DNA of 64,000 nt from Escallonia rubra. Its lineage: Eukaryota > Streptophyta > Magnoliopsida > Escalloniales > Escalloniaceae. Under the pieces are notes generated by a model, which was not told the DNA's origin, did no database searches, and was given only the letters and a program-made list of their open reading frames with translations. The stretch lies in assembly GCA_033065855.1 (NCBI GenBank), contig JAVXUO010002949.1:434001-498000 (forward strand), read 5' to 3'. Below, in pieces: positions 50,101 to 59,100 of this stretch (within the stretch, counting starts at the first letter, position 1; each line of letters opens with the position of its first letter). Made by a program: the position numbers and the translations under genes.

Positions 50101-53100
50101 CGTCCAAGTCACAACAGAAACAAAAACAAAAAAAAAATGAAGACGAAGGAAGACAGAGAGGAGGTCAGAGATATACCTTCGAAGAAATGCTGCCAGAGGT
50201 GAGTAGGGTGGTTGCGGGGTGGTCGCGATTGGTAGTTGGTGGTCCTGTTCGGTGGTGTCGTGGGTGGTCGCGGCTGTTCGCTGGGTGTCGCGGGAGGTCG
50301 CCGGTGTCGAGGGAGGTCACGCCTGCTGCTATCTCTCTTTCTCTCTATCAGATCAGACTCGTGTGCCATAATTTGGTCAGTAACATTGATTTTATGTTTT
50401 CACCCCCACAAAAATTAGGTTTTATGTTTCAACCCCCGAATTTGACCCATAAGTGTCGGATCCGCACCCGAACCGTATCCCATCCGCACCCGAATTTCGG
50501 TAAATAAAAAAAATAAATGGAAATTAACGGGTGCGCAGCTGACACGCACCCGAGGCGCACCCGTGTCCGATGCGCACCCGACCCCGATACTTCCCCCCTT
50601 TTGAAGCACCCGTGCTTCGTAGATTAGAACAATGTGTAGGTGAACTCTTAGTTACACGGAGCGAGAGTGGGGCCGGGGCCTGGGGCTAAAGCGTGAGCGG
50701 GGGGGAGCGTAAGCGTCTAGAAGAATCCGAGTTTGGAATGGCTTTGCTAAATTATTTTCATTTTTATTTAAAATGCAATTAACAACTTATATTATGTACA
50801 TTATTATTATTATATGCATGAATTTGTATACACATTCTATGTCTGTTCATAATCTAATAATATGCGTCTACTACTTTTGCAAAGCTTTTTGACTAATAGA
50901 CTAGAAAGCACCGGTGCGGCACTTGGGGTGAAGCATTGGCACCGGGTACGCGTCGGCTGCGGGTGCGGCTCGGGTGCAGCGTGGGTGCGTGTTGGATAAT
51001 TATGATTTATTTTTTTAATGTCGTGTGCGGCTCGGGTGCGTATCCGATCTGTGAAAGCACAATCTTTGGGCAGATCTGTGACTACCGGCGACCACCAGCA
51101 AGGAATTTGAGAGGAGAGAGGAGACTGGAGAGAAAAGAAAAAGAAGCAGAAGAAGGAGGAGGAGGAGAAGGAAGAAGTTCTTGTTGGCGACCCAAGGTGG
51201 CGTGCGGCGCTGTGGCGTGCCGGTTATTCCAGAGAAGAACAATAGAAAACCCAGATACCGATGTTATCAAATGTGGCTGGAAATTGATTAGATAATGGTC
51301 GACTTATTGACTTTTTGACATAGCCACAAATTTGCTATTTCATTTTAGTACCCACTTATTAACTTATTAACTTATTACTTATATCAGCCCCAATACTTCA
51401 AAGAATTAAAAGTAGTACACATACAAACTTCATTGTGTTCAGTTATACAATTTTAATATTTAGAAAACAACCCATTAAACTTAACAAACTCTCACGAATT
51501 TGGTTGAAAACTTCAAAATTCATGAAGCAACCCATTTAAACTTAACAAACTCTCACTACTTTGGTTGCAATATTTATGTTTTTTTACATATATCTAATAC
51601 ATATTAAGATTCAAATTGTTCAGAAATTCAATACTGAGTGTACATAATTAAAAAAAAAATTTACAAAATTTGCTGTATCCCCGCCGTAGCCGTATCCTAA
51701 AATTTTCAAAAATGCCGTATCCGCACCCGTGTCGTATCTGCACCAGCACCCGTGTCCGTGCTTCATAGCTAATAGACAAGTCATAGAAGAGCCTGATGTA
51801 GCCACCCCACAGCCATGTATCCTTTGACGAAGGGACTACGAAAGATCCACTCCCATGTGCTCTCTGCCTCTTAGTGAAGTGTTCAGCCCTAGTAAATATC
51901 AGATGCAAGAACAGCTACGCCTGGTCAGTTTTGTCTTCCTCATAGAGAAGAATCTGGGATTACCTAATTCGAGATCCCAACCCACCTGGGATCGCGCTCC
52001 GAACAGGCTCCCAAGTTGGGAGCGCATATTCGAGAATCTCAGGGAGATTCATGGCCTACCGAGGAGAATCCTGCATCTAAGGGTGAACTCTTTTTCCATA
52101 GATGATCCTACACCTTGTATAGTTTGATGATGGAGTTTCCTTTCATAGGACAAAATCTTTGAGGGAGATTTTCATGGAAAGTTGTTTGATCTTTTGGGAG
52201 CACTTTCTCCTTCAATCAAATATTATTGGTTAGATGATAATTCTTTTCTTATTTTGTCGTATAAGGTAAAAGATTGATGTTATCAATAGATTTGGCAATC
52301 TTTCAATTATTGGAACTTCCACTCCTTTTTCCTTTTCATGGCAAAATTGTTCATACTCGTATATAGATGACCTTGTATACTCAAGTGTGTAGAGGTTGGG
52401 TTGTTTCTTGCCACTTTATTGGTGCAGATGAAGGAAAATTTTGTAGCTCATAGCTTTTCAGGCACATCTGCTATGATAATATATTCCTCATTTGCTCGAT
52501 AAGATCACCAGACCGATCATGAGGCAGCACATAAAGTCGTTTTTTTCCCTGTCATGGGATTCCTATTTGATAGATACTCTGTGTTGGTTGAACTCTTAAT
52601 GATTCATGAATAGTCATCACCTCGACCTGTTTTTGTATCTGCAGGTTAGTATTGATGGCTTGCTTTGTGCTACAATTTCAAGCGATCATTCTGTGAAAAT
52701 TTATGACGTGGTCAACTATGACATGATGGTCATGTTACGTCTTCCATATGTACCTGGAACCATTGAATGGGTTTACAAACAAGGCGATGTCAAAGCCAAG
52801 CTTGCTATTAGTGACCGTGACTCCTCATTTATGCATATATATGATGGACGGGCTGGTTCAAATGAACCCATCATCTCCAGAGAGGTTTGTTCTTGACATT
52901 TGGGCAGTTGTTTTTCTCTGATATTTGAGTAGATTTCTATGGCATTGGTGCTACGATTTGTATGTTTTCATCTGCGTTGGATCTATGCCTTAAAGGTTTC
53001 TCACCATTTTTACCCAGATACATTTAGGGCCTGTAAAAGTTATTAAGTACAACCATGCTGTCGATACAGTTATATCTGCAGATGACAAGGGGATCATTGA

Positions 53101-56100
53101 GTACTGGAATCCTGCTACGCTTCGGTTTCCGGAGAGTGGGTACGTGTCTACATATACATGTGTATCTGCATATGGGCATTTTAGTCCATTTACATATAGA
53201 AGTGCTGTAGTCCACAAATTTGCAACTCATACATTTAGAAAAACATGAAAGATACTAGATCAGTTTAGTTTTATTTTTTCTTAATCTTTCTTGATTTTGT
53301 GCCTGCAGGGTTAATTTCAGATTGAAAAGTGACACTAATCTCTTTGAGATTGTGAAATGCAAGACAACTGTTTCTTCTATTGAGGTAGTGTAATGGCCTG
53401 AGATTCAAAACCTGTCAAACCTAAAGCATTAATAAGTTGATGAATGTTCAAAAGCTAAGTACCAGTTGTGAAGTATAAGCCGCACACAAGGTTTCCTTAA
53501 AGAGGTTATACTTTATTTAATTCAGTTCTTCTTACTCGTGAAAAAATGTATGTATCAGGTAAGTCCAGATGGGAAGCAATTTTCCATCACGTCACCTGAT
53601 CGTAGGATACGAGTATTTTGGTACAGAACAGGTAAATTAAGACGAGTTTATGATGAGTCTCTTGAGGTAATTATGATATCCTTCAATCACTTTCTTTAAA
53701 TGGCTTTATGTTTTTGGATATTCTGGTGATAGACACACACCTCCTGCATTGTTTAGGTGGCCCAAGATCTCCAAAGAAGTGATGCTCCTTTGTACCGCCT
53801 GGAAGCTATTGATTTTGGGCGAAGGATGGCCGTAGAAAAGGAATTTGAAAAAACAGAAGGCGCACCTCAACCAAATGCGTTGTTTGACGAAAGCTCTAAT
53901 TTCCTCATATACGCAACCCTGCTTGGGATTAAAGTGAGACATATTTTTCTTGGCAATGCATCAGTTCGTATGTCATTGACTTTTTGGAGAAAGGCATTAG
54001 TTGCATTTGGTTTGTCTTAATACAAACATCAAGTTTGCTTCTAAATTGCCTCTCTTTTTCTAACTATTGTGTTAATAGGTCATAAACTTGCATACCAATA
54101 AAGTCGCCAGAATTCTAGGGAAGGTGGAGAACAATGACAGATTTTTAAGAATAGCCTTGTATCGAGGTGATCAGAGCGGTAAAAAAGTACGAAAGGTTCC
54201 TGCTGCTGCCGCAAATGCCAATGACAAAGAACCTCTGATGGATCCGACTCTCCTATGCTGTGCTTTCAAGAAACACAGGATCTATTTATTCAGGTATATG
54301 AACTCTTGCATACCTTCTATGTCTGTCCCACAGTGTTCCATTTAAAAGCACCCACGTGGCTATTACAGATAAGAATCAGAACTTCAGAATCTTTGTTGGC
54401 ATTAATAAGTGCGTGTGATCGAAGGCAAGGCTGTCCATGGGGAAGCTCTGCTTTAAGAAAGGACCAAACTTATTTCTGAAGCTCTAAATCATCTTGTCGT
54501 AGAAAATTTGTTGGAAAATGATATTTAAACAACATAGGGGGTGCACTATTATTTTATTCTATGATATCAGATTATTATTTTCGTTAAACAAGTTATACAT
54601 GTTTGTATCTTTCCTAAGAAGGAATATGTTTCATCTTTTCTGAAATGGCGTATGTTTCATCTTCTTAAAAGCACCAGAATAAAAACAATGACAAGGATCT
54701 AAACATAGCCTTAAGGTCGTTTAGTATGGGTCCAACTATAGCACAAATTCATCTTATTATTCCAGTCGAGGAGCAACTCGTCGGCCGAATCTATTTGAAA
54801 AAGATATGCATAATTTTGATATTCCTTCTTCCTAAAGCTACAATGGTCAGTGGAGTTTTGTCGCTTCTGGACCTGAAGGCAGACCTACTCTTACTATTAA
54901 TACATGTTCTTGCTTATGCGAAATATGGTACTAGATGTTCATAAAAATGTACTAAAAAAGAGGCAATTAGGGCTTTGAAACAAATCACAGCATTTCCATT
55001 AACTTTCAATGTCTGGTAACTGCAGCAGAAGTCTAATAACAAATAATCACTAGACAGTAAAGGACACAGTAAAGGGGCTCCCGGAAGCTACTCAATCATA
55101 GACTATCACAGAAGTTCTCATTCTTAAGCCTCTAAGGAAAGTCTCAAATCAAAATAAATCTCGAAGCTCTTTGTAAAGCTATTAAATTCTTCTAAACCAC
55201 TTAATCTTAATCACCAGAAATTGGGGGAGGGGGGGTCGCGGGGGTGGGTGGTTGAGCACAAAGCTAAGCGAAGTTAAGATACACACACGGAGTGCAACGC
55301 TGGTATTCAAAAATGTTTAGTTGAGTCCGAGAATTTATCAATGCAAAGTTGAAAGTGCAAAGAGAATATGTAATCTTAGAAGAATAACTATTCTAATTTC
55401 TGATATTGACACAAACAAAGATCAAATGAAAATCAAATGTACATATTATAACTGAACAGTCTGAACTAATAATCACATTTGATACAAACACATAAATCGT
55501 GAATGTAAAGCACGTTCACCTATAGGTTCCGAGTTCAAAGCTTGCATACTGGTAGCAATTGCCTTATCACTCCATGGTATCACGTTAACCTAAGCATGTG
55601 TAGGTTACAGATATTAGTTCAATCCGAGGGGTCCAATTATAATGGACATCAAAGTTTTGCAAAGGCACAAGAGCCGTATGCAACAGAGTATCAAACTTAT
55701 CTTTTCAAGTTAGATAACTTTTTCAGAAGCTACTTAATTTTGGGTTTAAATTGAAGAGAACTAAAAGACGTGTTCAACGGAAGTTAAATCACTTCAATCG
55801 GAGTTTGTATGAGCCCGCTACAATCAACTTAAGGAATGGGGCAAAAAAGGATACAAATATATTCCAACCAACTTTTGACATGTGGCGATTTACTCGAATG
55901 AAAGTGCACAAGCGATGGAAAAAATTCAGGTACCACGTTCAAGCACAAGCAAAGGACTAAAAAAGCAAGTACCATAATTTAGTATTGTGGCTGAAGCTAG
56001 TTAGACGGATGTGTCTCCTCAGGCAAAAGCAGTGTACAAGTTACATGAAATGATGGGTAGTAATGCTTGAAGATAATCAAGACGTGACAGTGGATACTTT

Positions 56101-59100
56101 TATGACAATCGATGGAAGGCATCAAAGAAGCAACTTGATTTAACAGCACTATCGCAACAAAATTATTGGTAGTTGACACTTGACAGTGACGACGACTGTG
56201 ACGAATTCATCTAAGCATTGGCAATCATATCTAAACAAGTAATCAACCAGTATTGCCAATCACTTTCAAGGGTAACAAACTGAGGTAGATGTAATGTGTG
56301 AAACCCTTGCTTCGAGTTATGCAACAATCTTCACCGTTGTAGAATTATAGTTGGTTCTAATAAAATCAAAACCTAATGAGTCAAAAATGGCCCATCTTCA
56401 TAGTAAATTCTAAAAAACTACAATCATAAATCATAATGTAACAGCAAAGTCCAGCTTATTAAGAGACTAGGTCTAGGATTATTTACCAATTTTGAGTAGA
56501 AAGTCGAAATCCTTAGAGCCCTAGGTTTCTCCTTTTGTACCCGCAAGCCAAGAAACTGATTCAATCGTTAATCGAAAAAATCGACAATCCCTTATATCTC
56601 TAAACTTGGTAGATAACCAAAAGCCCCTTAAAGTTAAATCACTTATTCAAAGATACCCAAAAAATTTAGTACGGCGATAGCCTAAAAACATAAAGTTACC
56701 TAATAATAGATTATTTGGGTTCTTACAGATTTTGGCATTAGATCCATAGATCTTTCCTGGCTCTAATGGAAAGAAGAACAAATTAAGGACCGAGTACAAC
56801 TCAACTAAGACCAAAAGCCTTCAAATCTCAAATTGAACTTTAGCACATCCCCTGCTGCTGGATAAAGATGAATTTCATTTGCTAGCCAATAAAAGCTACA
56901 AAAGAGGAAAAGTGAAAGAAAAACAATAATTTCAAGGATCTGCGGGTATGGGAATCATAAGAATCTTGAACATACCTGGTGGAATTGCCATCAGCTTCAT
57001 CTTCTTTATTGAACTTTATGAACACGTATATATGCCTGTCAAAAACTCTGCTATACGTGTACCTAGTAGAAGATGGGGATAAAGAGGAAAAGTGAAAGAA
57101 AAACAATAATTTGAAGGATATGGGAATCGTAAGAATCTTGAACATACCTGGTGGAATTGCCACCAGCTTCATCCTCTTTATTGAACTTTATGAACACGTA
57201 TATTCGCCTGTCAAAAACTCTGCTATACGTGTACCTAGTAGAAGATGGGGATAAAAGGAACTTCCACTTACCCTAATGGAGCATTTTAACTTGTTTTTCT
57301 TTCAATGGACTCATTCCACTTCGCTCTGGTTGAGTACCATCGCTAATCCTATATTATGGTCTGATCAAGCATTTCCTAAACCCGTAGGTGTTACTGTCTT
57401 TTAGTCTGACCAACCCTATTCCACCTTAAATTCCAGTCATCAGTGTATTTTAGTCTGACCGACCAGTTCATCTGATACAGTACATCAACATATTCTCCCA
57501 AGTATTGCAAGTCAAAAAAACTTCATTATCAGTTATAACCTCCATCTTGAAAAGAAGGGATGCGTAGCAATGTATTTAAGACTAATGTTGATGAGAACTT
57601 GCATTGTGTCGCTCCCAACCTCGCATGACTCTCATGTTTGCACAATCTTGCAACGAAGACCGTTATGTTTCTTTATTTCCATCTACATGTTGGAGAAGCA
57701 CACAAATGGAAAAGTTAAAGGTCTCTTGTTCCCCTTATACTGCCCAAAATACGGACTGGAATAAAATACCAAAAACAAGATGGAGGGAGGGAGCAGGAGG
57801 GAGGGAGGGTCCCGTTAATTTTTCGCAGTTTCTTGGTCAGCCTTATATAGTTGATACTTCTAGACGGCTTCAAAGGTTATAGAAAATTAACTGCAAGAAT
57901 AATTATTTAATTGTGATCTTGTGTTCTTTGGCACTCTGTCTTTGCTTTTTTAGGGAGTCGATGAGGGTATGGTACAATCTTAGCAGGGAGCTTAGACATC
58001 CAAGCAAGTATAGATGCAAATGGGAGATGGCACCATCATATCTTATATGGAATACAGTATGTTATGAGAAACAGATGCAGTCCTTGCTCTAGATTGTTGT
58101 TATTCTTTAATTATCTGGCTCAAAGAGGACATTTTGAGGCCATCAAATTTTTTCGCACACTTTCAGATGATGTTGGTTGAGCAGAGAGGTATAGTGCAGA
58201 GCTATAAAGGTATAGCTTTGGAGATTATCGGCTCCTTTCTGAGGTCTCTTTGCTTTTGCTTCTACTCTACGCCGCACAGAACACTGCATTATATAAATAG
58301 AACGGAACAAAATAAATCCACCATCTATTACCTCCTAGTTGAAGTATCATAACATTTTATGCGGCTTTTAAGTTCTTTACTTTGCTTGAAATCGGAAAAC
58401 TTGTTCGAACATCCCGTTTATTTTGTTTTCTTTTTAAAAACTGACATGAATGCTTACTTTACTCTGGTTGTAATAGTCGGAGAGAACCGGAGGAACCTGA
58501 AGATGCAACAAAAGGAAGGGATGTCTTTAATGAAAAGCCTCCTCCTGATGAACTTTTGGCTGCATCAGATATAGGAAAGTCAGTTACAACATCCCTTCCG
58601 GATAATGTGGTGAGTCTTGTTTCTTTGCTTGCTTCATGTGCAAACTATGTTCACTATTTGAAAATTTTACACGTGGATGATGACAGAATCATGTTTAAAA
58701 TTTTGAGGTGCACTTTCCATCTAGGTTACGACTTAAAATAATGTTATGATGATGCTTTTTGATATGCTGTATTTAGCATGATAAGGATTCGGGACTGAGT
58801 TTTGCATCAGCAACTCGTGCAAGTAAAGGCCGTAAAGTAATATTTTGTCAACTCCCTTTTACATCTTAATGAACAGAACGAAAGATGTGATTTATCCATA
58901 GTTGCCTACTTTCATAGACTGCTTTCTTACGTATCTTGGACTTGTTTATCCATTTCTTTTCTTTGCCCTCTACTTCGTCTATAAAATTGGAACATCAATT
59001 CCTTTCATCCACCAGCTTTCAAATATTAATCTTACTTCTCTGTCATTGCACTTGGTTCTTTGTATACGTTTTCCCTGCGCATTAAGTTCATGGTTTAATT

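Larger units (their letters stand above)
46742..50622 (-). mobile_element. hAT transposon, autonomous-type copy, in intron 3 (3.9 kb)
   Basis: Flanked by a perfect 8-bp duplication ATTAGAAC (46734-46741 and 50623-50630). Termini are CTAAGAAGCACAGGTG on the left and, reversed, CTACGAAGCACGGGTG on the right. Dense subterminal GGTGCGG/GGGTGCG repeats lie at both ends and are likely transposase-binding sites. The left terminus is present twice in tandem (46742-47049 and from 47050). The transposase gene fills the centre on the minus strand. The perfect TSD indicates a recent insertion. Confidence 0.93.
46493..52644 (+). other. Intron 3 (6.2 kb)
   Basis: Holds the autonomous-type hAT element, a deletion derivative of the same family and a dispersed repeat (51777-51965). 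The stretch 51966-52644 is otherwise unremarkable. Confidence 0.9.

Noticed and set aside
55542-55960. Two adjoining plus-strand frames of about 70 codons in intron 9
   Set aside because: No recognised domain, no splice context shared with the host gene and no repeat partner, so not supported as a gene.
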